Assembly (NCBI RefSeq): GCF_001439815.1 | Contig: NZ_JYLM01000015.1 | Span: 1 to 64,000, forward strand | Reading direction: 5' to 3' | DNA length: 64,000 nt | From: Pseudomonas orientalis | Lineage (GTDB): Bacteria; Pseudomonadota; Gammaproteobacteria; Pseudomonadales; Pseudomonadaceae | Part shown: piece by piece, positions 32,481 to 41,234 of the stretch | How the letters are laid out: every line of letters begins with the position of its first letter | Numbering within the stretch: the first letter of the stretch is position 1 | Made by a program: the position numbers and the translations under genes | The notes under the pieces: generated by a model | Seen by the model: only the letters and a program-made list of their open reading frames with translations | What the model was told of the DNA's origin: nothing | Database searches by the model: none

Positions 32481-32869
32481 CGATTCTTGGTGGCGTGGTC
32501 CTGGCGCCACTGGCTCAGTTCGATGACCTCGGCGCTGGGCAGCGGCTCCTTGGCTTCGAACGGGTAGGGCGCCAGTTCGATCTGCGCGCTGTGGGCGCCA
32601 AATTGAGTGATGGTCCCGCTGTGGCGAGCCTCGCCCGTCACGGTGAACTCGAAATTGTAGACGCGTGCCAGACGGCGCCGACCACTGGCATCCTTCACGA
32701 AACCGATGCGTTTCAACGCTACCGCGCCGTCGAGCAGTTCGATGTCGAGCTTGGCGCAGTGCTGCTTGACGCGCTCCAGCGCCCGCTCGCGCAAGCCATG
32801 GTTGTGCCAGACCCAAGCGGCGCCGGTCGCCAGCAGCATCAACACGAACATGTTTCCCAGGGTCAGCAT
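32474..32869 (-). CDS. DUF3301 family membrane-anchored protein
   Basis: A 131-residue protein: one N-terminal membrane helix (residues about 4-22, ending A-W-V-W-H-N), then a small basic and aromatic soluble domain (L-A-R-V-Y-N-F-E-F-T-V-T-G). This matches the DUF3301 family of gammaproteobacteria. A frame of 514 residues is open upstream to 34018, but it runs antisense through pdxY and is not a real extension; the ATG at 32869 starts the membrane helix. Divergent from pdxY with a 117-base gap. Confidence 0.85.
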   Translation of the reverse strand: MLTLGNMFVLMLLATGAAWVWHNHGLRERALERVKQHCAKLDIELLDGAVALKRIGFVKDASGRRRLARVYNFEFTVTGEARHSGTITQFGAHSAQIELAPYPFEAKEPLPSAEVIELSQWRQDHATKNRQ

Positions 32870-32986
32870 TCCATGAACTCCAACAAAGTGAGCGCAGCTT
32901 AACTGTGTCGCCGGTCTGTCGTACAGGCTGCGTTTAGTCGCATACTGCGCGGCCAGAATTTCAACGGCTTTATGGAAATCTCCTGC

Positions 32987-33859
32987 ATGAAACGTACACC
33001 CCATCTGCTTGCGATCCAGTCTCATGTGGTCTTTGGCCACGCCGGAAACAGCGCCGCCGTGTTCCCCATGCAGCGGGTCGGGGTGAATGTATGGCCGCTC
33101 AACACGGTGCAGTTCTCCAACCACACACAGTATGGCCACTGGGCGGGCGAAGTGCTGGCGCCGCAGCAAATTCCTGCGCTGGTGGAAGGTATCGCGGCGA
33201 TCGGCGAACTGGGTAACTGTGATGCGGTGCTGTCCGGCTACCTCGGCAGCGCGGCTCAGGGGCGAGCGATACTGACTGGTGTGGCACGTATCAAGGCGCT
33301 CAATCCCAAGGCGATGTACCTGTGCGACCCGGTGATGGGCCATCCGGAAAAGGGTTGCAGCGTGCCGCAGGAAGTCAGTGATTTCCTGCTCAACGAAGCT
33401 GCGGCCATGGCGGATTTCCTGTGCCCTAACCAACTGGAGCTGGACAGCTTTGCCGGGCGCAAGCCGCAATCGCTGTTCGATTGCCTGGCGATGGCCAAAG
33501 CACTGCTGGCGCGCGGGCCGAAGGCAGTGCTGGTCAAGCATCTGGATTACCCGGGCAAGCTGCCGGACGGCTTCGAAATGTTGCTGGTGACGGCCGAGGG
33601 AAGCTGGCACTTGCGCAGGCCGCTGCTGGCCTTCCCGCGCCAGCCGGTGGGTGTGGGCGACCTGACGTCGGGGCTGTTCCTGGCGCGGGTGCTGTTGGGC
33701 GATAGCCTGGTGGCGGCGTTCGAGTTCACGGCGGCGGCGGTGCATGAGGTGCTGCTGGAGACCCAGGCCTGCGCCAGTTATGAACTGGAACTGGTGAGGG
33801 CGCAGGATCGAATCGCCCATCCCCGGGTACGTTTCGAGGCGACGCCGATCAGCCTGTAA
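32987..33859 (+). CDS. pdxY: Pyridoxal kinase
   Basis: A 290-residue ribokinase-fold kinase that phosphorylates pyridoxal in vitamin B6 salvage. Typical PdxY segments: I-Q-S-H-V-V-F-G-H-A-G-N-S-A-A-V-F-P-M-Q-R-x-G, Y-L-C-D-P-V-M-G-H-P, P-N-Q-L-E-L, and the catalytic loop G-V-G-D-L-T-S-G-L-F. The start at MKRTPHLL is chosen over one 5 codons upstream. Confidence 0.93.
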   Translation: MKRTPHLLAIQSHVVFGHAGNSAAVFPMQRVGVNVWPLNTVQFSNHTQYGHWAGEVLAPQQIPALVEGIAAIGELGNCDAVLSGYLGSAAQGRAILTGVARIKALNPKAMYLCDPVMGHPEKGCSVPQEVSDFLLNEAAAMADFLCPNQLELDSFAGRKPQSLFDCLAMAKALLARGPKAVLVKHLDYPGKLPDGFEMLLVTAEGSWHLRRPLLAFPRQPVGVGDLTSGLFLARVLLGDSLVAAFEFTAAAVHEVLLETQACASYELELVRAQDRIAHPRVRFEATPISL

Positions 33860-34446
33860 GTACATAGAACCCAATGTGAGAGGGGGCAAGCCCCAGCAGC
33901 CTATGACTATCTTGCTGATGCTCCACAATCCAAATGTGGGAGGGGCGGTGCGACGATTCGACTTGCCCCCGATGGCAGCCTCAGGGCCGACCAGGATGTT
34001 GGATTGGGTTGAGTACATATCCGTTTCTGCGGTAACGGCTGCTAATGGTTCCGCTTTTACAGCGGCTCACTTTTGAAAAGCCGGAATGCCGGCCCAGTCA
34101 AAAGTAAGCAAAACGCTCTTGCCCCACCACTCGGCACCTCGCCTAGGCTCGGTGCCGTGGTTTGACGGGGCGCCTAAGATCAAAAGCAGATCAAGATCAA
34201 GAGCGGCTCGCTTCGCATCGTGGTTAGCGTTGTGTAGATACTCATGGCTATCGGGGGCAAGCCCCCACCGCCCTCTGTAGGAGCGAGCTTGCTCGCGAAA
34301 AACGTCAACGATAACGCGTGCTTTCTGAATGAACGCGGTGCCTGTAAGTTTTTCGCGAGCAAGCTCGCTCCTACGAAAAAAGCTTTAACTGACTGGCATT
34401 AGGGCAAATCCCCCTCCCACATTTGACTGGGTTTGCAGATTTTGAA
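33860..34446. repeat. Repeat-filled intergenic region after pdxY
   Basis: No gene. In order: decayed type 2 REP halves (about 33874-33970); about 150 bases (34018-34170) of a dispersed Pseudomonas intergenic repeat, recognised by TTTCTGCGGTAACGGCTGCT and, further on, CACTCGGCACCTCGCCTAGG; a type 2 half (ATCGGGGGCAAGCCCCCACC, 34251-34270); a full type 1 REPIN (34276-34374); and a second type 2 half (ATTAGGGCAAATCCCCCTCC, about 34398-34417). The REPIN thus sits between type 2 halves. Confidence 0.75.
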
Positions 34447-34932
34447 CTACGGCGCGTCGGCCTTGATTTCCTGATAACGCCTTTCCAGCTCCTGGCGAAT
34501 CTGCCGACGCTGCTGGGCCTGCACGAAGCGGCGCTTGTCTTCGCTGTTGTGTGGCTGCAAGGGCGGTACGGCGGCCGGTTTGCGCTGGTCGTCCACCGCC
34601 ACCATGGTGAAGAAGCAACTGTTGGTATGGCGCACCGAGCGCTCGCGGATGTTCTCGGTCACGACCTTGATGCCCACTTCCATCGAGGTGTTGCCGGTGT
34701 AGTTGACCGATGCGAGAAAGGTCACCAGTTCGCCGACATGGATCGGCTCGCGGAAAATCACCTGGTCCACCGACAGCGTGACCACATAACGGCCGGCGTA
34801 ACGGCTGGCGCACGCATATGCCACTTCGTCGAGGTACTTGAGCAGGGTGCCGCCGTGGACATTGCCTGAGAAATTGGCCATGTCAGGGGTCATCAGTACC
34901 GTCATCGACAGCTGGGCGTTTCCGGGTTCCAT
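34447..34932 (-). CDS. Hotdog-fold acyl-CoA thioesterase
   Basis: A 161-residue protein of the YciA/BACH thioesterase group. The conserved N-terminal M-x-P-x-x-A-N-F-S-G-N-V-H-G-G-T-L-L-K-Y-L-D-E block contains the catalytic Asn/His/Asp region, followed by V-T-L-S-V-D-Q-V-I-F and a basic C-terminal helix. It hydrolyses acyl-CoAs to free acid and CoA. ATG 34932 (MEPGNAQLSM) is chosen over 34956 because the domain begins directly after it. Confidence 0.9.
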   Translation of the reverse strand: MEPGNAQLSMTVLMTPDMANFSGNVHGGTLLKYLDEVAYACASRYAGRYVVTLSVDQVIFREPIHVGELVTFLASVNYTGNTSMEVGIKVVTENIRERSVRHTNSCFFTMVAVDDQRKPAAVPPLQPHNSEDKRRFVQAQQRRQIRQELERRYQEIKADAP

Positions 34933-35210
34933 AGCACACTCACGGGTTGTAGGCATTGGTTGGGGTAGGGCACCTCTGCGGGTGCTGGGATCTTTGCAGC
35001 CATCCCTAACGGGACGCCGGTGGGCGGCTTGCCGTCACGCCCGGGCCGATCTGTTTCCATATATTGCACCGGCTTTCCGGCGGAAGTCGCGGTGTTAACC
35101 TTCAAACGCGCCTCTATGGGCATTTCTTACGGTCACGGCAGACTTTTCTTTCAGCGGCTGCGCAAGCGGGAAGTCAGAAAGCCGCCAGCAATTTCAAGGA
35201 GCCCCACGCC

Positions 35211-36968
35211 ATGCACGCCATCAGCTTTATCCAGGATTTGGCCGTGATCATGCTGGTGGCGGGGGTCGTGACCATCCTGTTTCATCGCCTCAAACAGCCG
35301 GTGGTGCTGGGCTACATCGTCGCCGGCTTCATCATCGGCCCCCACACGCCGCCGTTCGGCCTGATTCACGATGAAGACACGATCAAGACCCTGGCCGAGC
35401 TCGGGGTGATCTTCCTGATGTTCTGCCTGGGCCTGGAGTTCAGCCTGCGCAAGCTGTTCAAGGTGGGCGCCACGGCGTTTATCGCAGCGTTCCTGGAAAT
35501 CATCCTGATGATCTGGATCGGCTACGAAATCGGCCAATGGTTCGACTGGAACACCATGGACTCGTTGTTTCTCGGCGCAATCCTGGCGATTTCCTCGACC
35601 ACCATCATCGTCAAGGCGCTCAATGACCTGAAGATGAAGGACCAGCGCTTCGCCCAGCTGATATTCGGCGTGCTGATCGTCGAAGACATCCTGGGCATCG
35701 GCATCATCGCCTTGCTGTCGAGCATCGCCGTCAGCGGTACGGTCAGCTCGGGCGAGGTGTTTTCCACCGTGGGCAAGCTGTCTTTGTTCATGATTGTTGC
35801 GCTGGTGATCGGCATTTTGCTGGTGCCGCGCCTGCTGGCCTATGTTGCCAAATTCGAAAGCAACGAAATGCTGCTGATCACCGTACTGGGCCTGTGTTTC
35901 GGCTTCTGCCTGCTGGTAGTCAAGCTCGAATACAGCATGGTGCTTGGGGCCTTCCTGATCGGCGCGATCATGGCCGAATCACGCCAACTGATTAAAATCG
36001 AGCGCCTGATCGAACCGGTTCGCGACATGTTCAGTGCAATCTTCTTTGTCGCCATCGGCTTGATGATCGATCCGCACATCCTGCTGCAGTACGCCTGGCC
36101 GATAGCGGTCATTACCGTGGCCGTGGTGCTGGGCAAGATGCTGTCGTGCGGGCTGGGTGCGTTTATCGCCGGCAACGATGGCCGCACCTCGCTACGGGTG
36201 GGCATGGGGCTGTCACAGATCGGCGAATTCTCTTTCATCATCGCGGCGCTGGGGATGACCCTGCAGGTCACCAGCGATTTTCTGTACCCGGTGGCGGTGG
36301 CGGTTTCGGCGATTACGACGTTGCTGACGCCTTACCTGATCCGTGGCGCCGACCCGCTGTCACTGAAAATTGCCGCCGTGATGCCCCGGCGCATGAGCCG
36401 GGTGTTCGGGATGTATGGCGAATGGCTGCGCAGTATCCAGCCGCAAGGTGAGGGCGCGATGCTGGCATCGATGATCCGCAAGATCATTCTGCAAGTGGGG
36501 GTGAACCTGGCGCTGGTGATCGCGATCTTCTTCGCCGGCAGCTTTTTCGCGGCGCGCATCGGCGGGTATCTGGAAGGCTGGATCAGCGATCAAAGCTGGC
36601 AGAAGGCGTTGATCTGGGGCGGTGCGTTGCTGTTGTCGCTGCCGTTTTTGATCGCGGCCTATCGCAAGCTCAAGGCATTGTCGATGCTGCTGGCGGAGGT
36701 GAGCGTGAAGCCGGAAATGGCCGGTCGGCATACCCAGCGTGTGCGGCGGGTGATTGCGGAGCTGATCCCCATTCTGTCGCTGCTGGTGATCTTCCTGCTG
36801 TTGGCAGCCTTGTCGGCCAGTATTCTGCCGACCAACAAGTTGCTGGTGCTGATTGCCGTAGTCACGGCGGCGGTGGCGGCGGTGCTCTGGCGCTGGTTCA
36901 TCCGCGTGCATACGCGGATGCAGGTGGCCTTGCTGGAGACGCTGGATAACCACAAGGATACGCAGTAG
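35211..36968 (+). CDS. CPA2-family monovalent cation:proton antiporter (KefB/YbaL-like)
   Basis: A 585-residue membrane protein. A twelve-helix Na+/H+-exchanger domain fills residues 1 to about 390, with the Glu/Asp-containing segment V-L-I-V-E-D-I-L-G-I-G and L-G-L-E-F-S. Instead of the usual TrkA-N regulatory domain, the C-terminal 190 residues contain three more hydrophobic helices and a basic linker. AAGGAG lies upstream of ATG 35211; the frame open from 35064 adds an implausible leader. The gene's TAG stop is formed within the first bases of a REP. Confidence 0.88.
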   Translation: MHAISFIQDLAVIMLVAGVVTILFHRLKQPVVLGYIVAGFIIGPHTPPFGLIHDEDTIKTLAELGVIFLMFCLGLEFSLRKLFKVGATAFIAAFLEIILMIWIGYEIGQWFDWNTMDSLFLGAILAISSTTIIVKALNDLKMKDQRFAQLIFGVLIVEDILGIGIIALLSSIAVSGTVSSGEVFSTVGKLSLFMIVALVIGILLVPRLLAYVAKFESNEMLLITVLGLCFGFCLLVVKLEYSMVLGAFLIGAIMAESRQLIKIERLIEPVRDMFSAIFFVAIGLMIDPHILLQYAWPIAVITVAVVLGKMLSCGLGAFIAGNDGRTSLRVGMGLSQIGEFSFIIAALGMTLQVTSDFLYPVAVAVSAITTLLTPYLIRGADPLSLKIAAVMPRRMSRVFGMYGEWLRSIQPQGEGAMLASMIRKIILQVGVNLALVIAIFFAGSFFAARIGGYLEGWISDQSWQKALIWGGALLLSLPFLIAAYRKLKALSMLLAEVSVKPEMAGRHTQRVRRVIAELIPILSLLVIFLLLAALSASILPTNKLLVLIAVVTAAVAAVLWRWFIRVHTRMQVALLETLDNHKDTQ

Positions 36969-37064
36969 GAGCGAGCTTGCTCGCGAAGATCGTCAACGAT
37001 AACGCGGGAAACCTGACACCCAGTGTCGCGCTCAGGTTTTTCGCGAGCAAGCTCGACTCCTACA
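36965..37064. repeat. REPIN, type 1, overlapping the antiporter stop codon
   Basis: GTAGGAGCGAGCTTGCTCGC starts at 36965, so the TAG stop at 36966-36968 is part of the repeat; the inverted half ends CTCGACTCCTAC. The spacer carries the same CGTCAACGATAACGCG motif as other copies. Confidence 0.88.
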
Positions 37065-37070
37065 ACAGAC

Positions 37071-37478
37071 TCAGCTTTCCAGCCAGACGTCCCGTGCCCA
37101 GTGCCACACTGATTCCCAGGTTTCTTCGGTGACCAGTTCTTCCTCGCCGGACCACAACACCACGGTGCCGTCTTCTTCGACGCAGTAGTAGTCGTCGCCG
37201 TCCTGGCAGATCGGAATCATGCTGCGATCAACCCCGGCATCCCAGGCGTTGGCGGCCACGTCCGGCAGATAGGTGTGGGACTGCGGGTCGGTGACGGTCA
37301 CCGGCTCAAGGCTGCCGTAGACCACGTCGCTGACGGTCAGCAGGAATTCGCGGAACACAAAGGGGATGTCGATGAACAGCTGTTCCTCGATTTCCACCAG
37401 TTGGTCTTCGTCAGGCAGTTCCAAAGGAACCGGGACCGGTTCGTTGGCTTCACGCAGTTGTTCGATGATTTCTTCCAC
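37071..37478 (-). CDS. SMI1/KNR4-family protein
   Basis: A 135-residue acidic protein with the SMI1/KNR4 hallmarks: an N-terminal helix, L-P-D-E-D-Q-L-V-E-I-E-E-Q-L, I-P-F-V-F-R-E-F-L-L-T-V-S-D-V-V-Y-G, and I-P-I-C-Q-D-G-D-D-Y-Y-C-V with W-S-G-E-E. The family includes immunity proteins of contact toxins as well as housekeeping members. No toxin gene is adjacent, so immunity is not supported here. Confidence 0.85.
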   Translation of the reverse strand: MEEIIEQLREANEPVPVPLELPDEDQLVEIEEQLFIDIPFVFREFLLTVSDVVYGSLEPVTVTDPQSHTYLPDVAANAWDAGVDRSMIPICQDGDDYYCVEEDGTVVLWSGEEELVTEETWESVWHWARDVWLES

Positions 37479-37560
37479 GGCCGGGATCCTCTTGCTGATG
37501 GCGCGTTTTATAGGGGCGTTTTATACAGTAGCTCGCTATAAGTGCAACCGTGAAATAGAA

Positions 37561-37587
37561 AACCCCGGAACATGTCCGGGGTTTTTG
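37561..37587. terminator. Rho-independent terminator (both strands)
   Basis: AACCCCGGA-ACATG-TCCGGGGTT with T-runs on both sides. It lies downstream of the Tim44-like gene (minus strand, stop at 37614) and upstream of the SMI1/KNR4 gene, so its main role is to end the Tim44-like transcript. Confidence 0.85.
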
Positions 37588-37613
37588 TTACCACTTGCTC
37601 AAGCGTGCGGGTT

Positions 37614-38480
37614 TCAGCCGTTCTGGCGGATACCGGCGACCAGCCATGGCTGGTTGTCGCCCTGTGGACGTTCCATGTTCCAGCTTTCGCTGAACACTTC
37701 GCCCTGGTCGAAACGCGAGGTCTTCGACACGCCACTGAAGGTCAGGGTGGCGATGGTCTTGTCGGCGCGGTCATCCACCCCGTCCAGCTGTACGCGCAGG
37801 TCGTCGATGTAGGTCGACTGGAAGCCGTCACCCAGGTCGGCGCGTTCGCGCTTGAGGAACTCCAGCAGTTGCGGGGTCACGAACTCGGCGATCTTGTCCA
37901 TCTCGTTCGCGTCCCAATGCTGCTGCAGGGACTGGAAGTGGCTGCGGGCCGCTTCGATGAAGCGCTCTTCGTTGAACCAGGCCGGTGCATTGATCACCGG
38001 ACGGGCGGCAGGGGCTGCCGAACCGCCGAAGATCGAACCCATGGCGGGTTTTTGCTCGAACACTTCACGCTGCATCGGCGCGCCGGCCGGGGCCAGGTGC
38101 TCCTGCTGCTTGCGGCGACGGGCGGCGATAAAGCGGAAGATCACGAAGGCAATGACCGCCAGGATCAGGATGTCGAAGATCTGCATGCCCTGGAAGCCGC
38201 CGCCCATGAACATGGACGCGAGCAGGCCACCGGCGGCGATGCCGGCCAATGGGCCCAACCAGCGTGAAGCACCGCCGGCCTTGGCCGCGGCGCCAGCGGC
38301 ACCGGCTGCGCCTGCAGTCGCTGCAGCACCGCCCGCACCGGCGGATGGAGCCATCTGGCTGGTCTGGTGAGTCGGTGCCGCGCCGGAACTTTTGCCGCCA
38401 CCGAAGCGTTTGGCGTTGGCGTCGAGGCTCATCGTCAAGCCGATGCACAACGCCATGGCGATGCTAAGAAAACGTTTCAT
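37614..38480 (-). CDS. Tim44-like domain membrane protein
   Basis: A 288-residue protein. Signal-like N-terminal helix (residues 1-23, ending D-A-N-A), an Ala/Gly-rich low-complexity stretch (about 45-75), two hydrophobic segments (about 78-115), a basic R-R-R-K-Q linker, then a C-terminal Tim44-like domain (about 165-285) with W-F-N-E-E-R-F-I-E-A-A-R-S-H-F-Q. Function in bacteria is unclear; lipid or membrane-protein association is the usual suggestion. The start at 38480 is the one adjoining the signal helix. Confidence 0.88.
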   Translation of the reverse strand: MKRFLSIAMALCIGLTMSLDANAKRFGGGKSSGAAPTHQTSQMAPSAGAGGAAATAGAAGAAGAAAKAGGASRWLGPLAGIAAGGLLASMFMGGGFQGMQIFDILILAVIAFVIFRFIAARRRKQQEHLAPAGAPMQREVFEQKPAMGSIFGGSAAPAARPVINAPAWFNEERFIEAARSHFQSLQQHWDANEMDKIAEFVTPQLLEFLKRERADLGDGFQSTYIDDLRVQLDGVDDRADKTIATLTFSGVSKTSRFDQGEVFSESWNMERPQGDNQPWLVAGIRQNG

Positions 38481-38671
38481 AAAGGGAATTCCCATTTGTG
38501 GATTGCACGCGCGCCATGTTGCACAGGTGTCGCGACAGTGGCTAGCGACATAATGTTTCGGGCTTTTGCGTAGGAATGATTCGGAATGGTCTGTAGGACT
38601 TATTACAGATATTGGCCCGCCCTTATTAAAAACAAGGGTGGGCCAAAAACCTTCATGTTGAACGGTTCCCC

Positions 38672-38769
38672 GTAGGAGCGAGCTTGCTCGCGAAAATCGT
38701 CAACGATAACGCGAGTATTCTGGATGAACGCGTTATCTGGACGTTCTTCGCGAGCAAGCTCGCTCCTAC
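38672..38769. repeat. REPIN, type 1 REP pair
   Basis: CGTAGGAGCGAGCTTGCTCG ... GCGAGCAAGCTCGCTCCTAC, spacer with TCGTCAACGATAACGCGAGT. It fills the gap between the uvrD stop and the Tim44-like gene's promoter region. Confidence 0.9.
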
Positions 38770-38782
38770 AGCAGGGAAGACT

Positions 38783-40966
38783 TCAGACAGCCTCAAGTTT
38801 GGCGTAGCCCATCATCAGCCACTTGCTGCCCTCGGCGAAGTTGACCTGCACCCGCGCCTGGGCGCCGGCGCCTTCGAAGTTGAGGATCACGCCTTCGCCG
38901 AAGATCGCGTGCTTGACCTGCTGGCCCAGGCTGAACGGTGTTTCCGGAATTTCGGAGCCGGCAAACATGGTGCTGGAGTTCTGCTGCTGGCCACCGCCGA
39001 ACGGGCGGCTGACGCTGTTGGACAGGCGCACTTCCTGGATCAGCCCCTTCGGCACTTCACGTACGAAGCGCGACACCTTGTTGTAGGTCTCGCTGCCGTA
39101 CAGGCGTCGGGTTTCGGCATAGGTCATCACCAGGTTCTGCATGGCCCGGGTAATGCCCACGTAAGCCAGGCGACGTTCTTCTTCCAGACGGCCAGGCTCT
39201 TCCAGGCTCATCTTGTGCGGGAACAGGCCTTCTTCCATGCCCACCAGAAACACATACGGAAATTCCAGACCCTTGGCACTGTGCAAGGTCATCAGCTGGA
39301 CGCTGTCTTCATGTTCGTCAGCCTGGGCGTCTCCGGCCTCCAGCGAAGCATGGCCAAGGAAGGCGGCGAGCGGTGTCAGGTCCTCTTCGTTCTCGGCGTT
39401 TTCGAACGCACGGGCGGCGCTGACCAGTTCCTCGAGGTTTTCTACCCGGGCCTGGCCTTTCTCGCCTTTTTCGGCCTCGTGGTAGGCAATCAGCCCGGAC
39501 TGTTCGATCACGGTCTGGGTCATCAAATGCAGGGGCATTTCCGCGCATTTGGCCCCAAGGTTCTCGATCAGCTCGACAAACACACCCAATGCACCGGCTG
39601 CGCGGCCCGTCAGGCCTTTATTGGCGATGAGCAGGCGCATGGCCTCCCACATCGACACATCGGCATGACGGGCATGCTCGCGAATGGCCTCGACGGTCTT
39701 TTCGCCGATGCCACGGGCCGGGATATTGATCACCCGCTCCAGTGCCGCATCGTTGCCGCGACCTTCCAGCAAGCGCAGGTAGGCCATGGCGTTCTTGATT
39801 TCCGCACGCTCGAAGAAGCGCTGGCCGCCATAGATGCGATACGGGATGCGCTCGCGCAGCAAGGCTTCTTCCAATACCCGTGATTGGGCGTTGGAACGGT
39901 AGAGAATGGCGATATCGCTGCGCGACAGGCCGGTTTTCAGTGCACTTTCGATGGTTTCCACCACGTAGCGCGCTTCATCGTGCTCGTTGAACGCGGCGTA
40001 CAGGTTGATCGCTTCGCCTTCGCCGCCGTCGGTCCACAGCTCTTTGCCCAGACGTCCGGTGTTGTTGGCGATCAAGGCGTTGGCGGCCTTGAGAATCCCG
40101 GCGGTGGAGCGGTAGTTCTGCTCAAGGCGGATGGTCACCGCGTCCGGGAAGTCTTCGGAGTACTGGTAGATGTTCTCGATCTTCGCGCCGCGCCAGCCGT
40201 AGATCGACTGGTCGTCGTCACCCACCACCATCAGGCTGTCGCCACCCTTGGCCAGCAGGCGCAACCAGGCGTACTGCACGGCGTTGGTGTCCTGGAACTC
40301 GTCCACCAGAATGTGCCGGAAACGCTTCTGGTAATGGGCCAGCAAGCCGGGGTTGTCGCGCCACAGGTCGAGGGCACGCAACAGCAGCTCGGAGAAGTCG
40401 ATCACACCGGCGCGTGCGCAGGCCGCCTCGTAGGCTTCGTAGATGCTGCGCATGGTGGCCAGGAACAGATCACCGCTGGCCTGGATATGCTGCGGGCGCA
40501 GGCCTTCATCTTTCTGGCCGTTGATGAACCACTGGGCCTGGCGTGCAGGCCAACGTTGTTCGTCGAGGCCCAGCTCCCGGATCACCCGCTTGACCAGGCG
40601 TTGCTGGTCGTCGCTGTCGAGGATCTGGAACGTCTGGGCCAGCCCCGCTTCCTGCCAATGCGCCCGCAACAGGCGATGTGCCAGGCCGTGGAAGGTGCCC
40701 ACCCACATGCCGGCCGGGCTGATGCCCATCAGTTGCTCGATGCGATGGCGCATCTCGGCAGCCGCCTTGTTGGTGAACGTCACCGACAGGATGGAATGGG
40801 GCGACGCGTTCTCGACCTGGATCAACCAGGCGATACGGTGCACCAGCACTCGGGTTTTACCGGAGCCAGCACCGGCCAGGACCAACTGACGGCCAACGGG
40901 GGCCGCTACGGCCTGGCGTTGGGCATCGTTGAGGGAGTTCAGCAAAAGGGAGAGATCATCGCGCAT
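38783..40966 (-). CDS. uvrD: DNA helicase II (UvrD)
   Basis: A 727-residue superfamily 1A helicase for nucleotide-excision and mismatch repair. Motif I A-G-A-G-S-G-K-T (31-38), motif II V-D-E-F-Q-D-T-N, motif III V-G-D-D-D-Q-S-I-Y-G-W-R-G-A, motif V L-M-T-L-H-S-A-K-G-L-E-F and motif VI Y-V-G-I-T-R-A are intact. The C-terminal K-H-A-I-F-G-E-G-V-I-L-N-F-E-G, a Tudor-like RNA-polymerase-binding segment, is present. Length is standard. Confidence 0.96.
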   Translation of the reverse strand: MRDDLSLLLNSLNDAQRQAVAAPVGRQLVLAGAGSGKTRVLVHRIAWLIQVENASPHSILSVTFTNKAAAEMRHRIEQLMGISPAGMWVGTFHGLAHRLLRAHWQEAGLAQTFQILDSDDQQRLVKRVIRELGLDEQRWPARQAQWFINGQKDEGLRPQHIQASGDLFLATMRSIYEAYEAACARAGVIDFSELLLRALDLWRDNPGLLAHYQKRFRHILVDEFQDTNAVQYAWLRLLAKGGDSLMVVGDDDQSIYGWRGAKIENIYQYSEDFPDAVTIRLEQNYRSTAGILKAANALIANNTGRLGKELWTDGGEGEAINLYAAFNEHDEARYVVETIESALKTGLSRSDIAILYRSNAQSRVLEEALLRERIPYRIYGGQRFFERAEIKNAMAYLRLLEGRGNDAALERVINIPARGIGEKTVEAIREHARHADVSMWEAMRLLIANKGLTGRAAGALGVFVELIENLGAKCAEMPLHLMTQTVIEQSGLIAYHEAEKGEKGQARVENLEELVSAARAFENAENEEDLTPLAAFLGHASLEAGDAQADEHEDSVQLMTLHSAKGLEFPYVFLVGMEEGLFPHKMSLEEPGRLEEERRLAYVGITRAMQNLVMTYAETRRLYGSETYNKVSRFVREVPKGLIQEVRLSNSVSRPFGGGQQQNSSTMFAGSEIPETPFSLGQQVKHAIFGEGVILNFEGAGAQARVQVNFAEGSKWLMMGYAKLEAV

Positions 40967-41234
40967 CGGCGCATTCTAGGGTGCCGGGGGGAGACGGGCA
41001 AACCCCAATGCCACGCGCCCGACGGAAAACCGCCTGCGGGCAAACATTCAGCCGGGTGCGGATGACCGGTCAGTCATGGGCCACAGCCCGCGTGGCATCT
41101 CGTTCAAGCTGTCTGGAACAACGTTTTGCGCTCAACCGACGGGCGCTTTTTATGACCTGGAGCAGTTTGGCCCGAGCGCTTGCTTGTGTATGCTCCGTCG
41201 ACGTTTCGGGCTCACCATTATAAGAACACTGCCT

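Noticed and set aside
37071..37478. SMI1/KNR4 protein as toxin immunity gene
   Set aside because: No polymorphic toxin or secretion gene lies beside it; neighbours are an antiporter and a Tim44-like protein.
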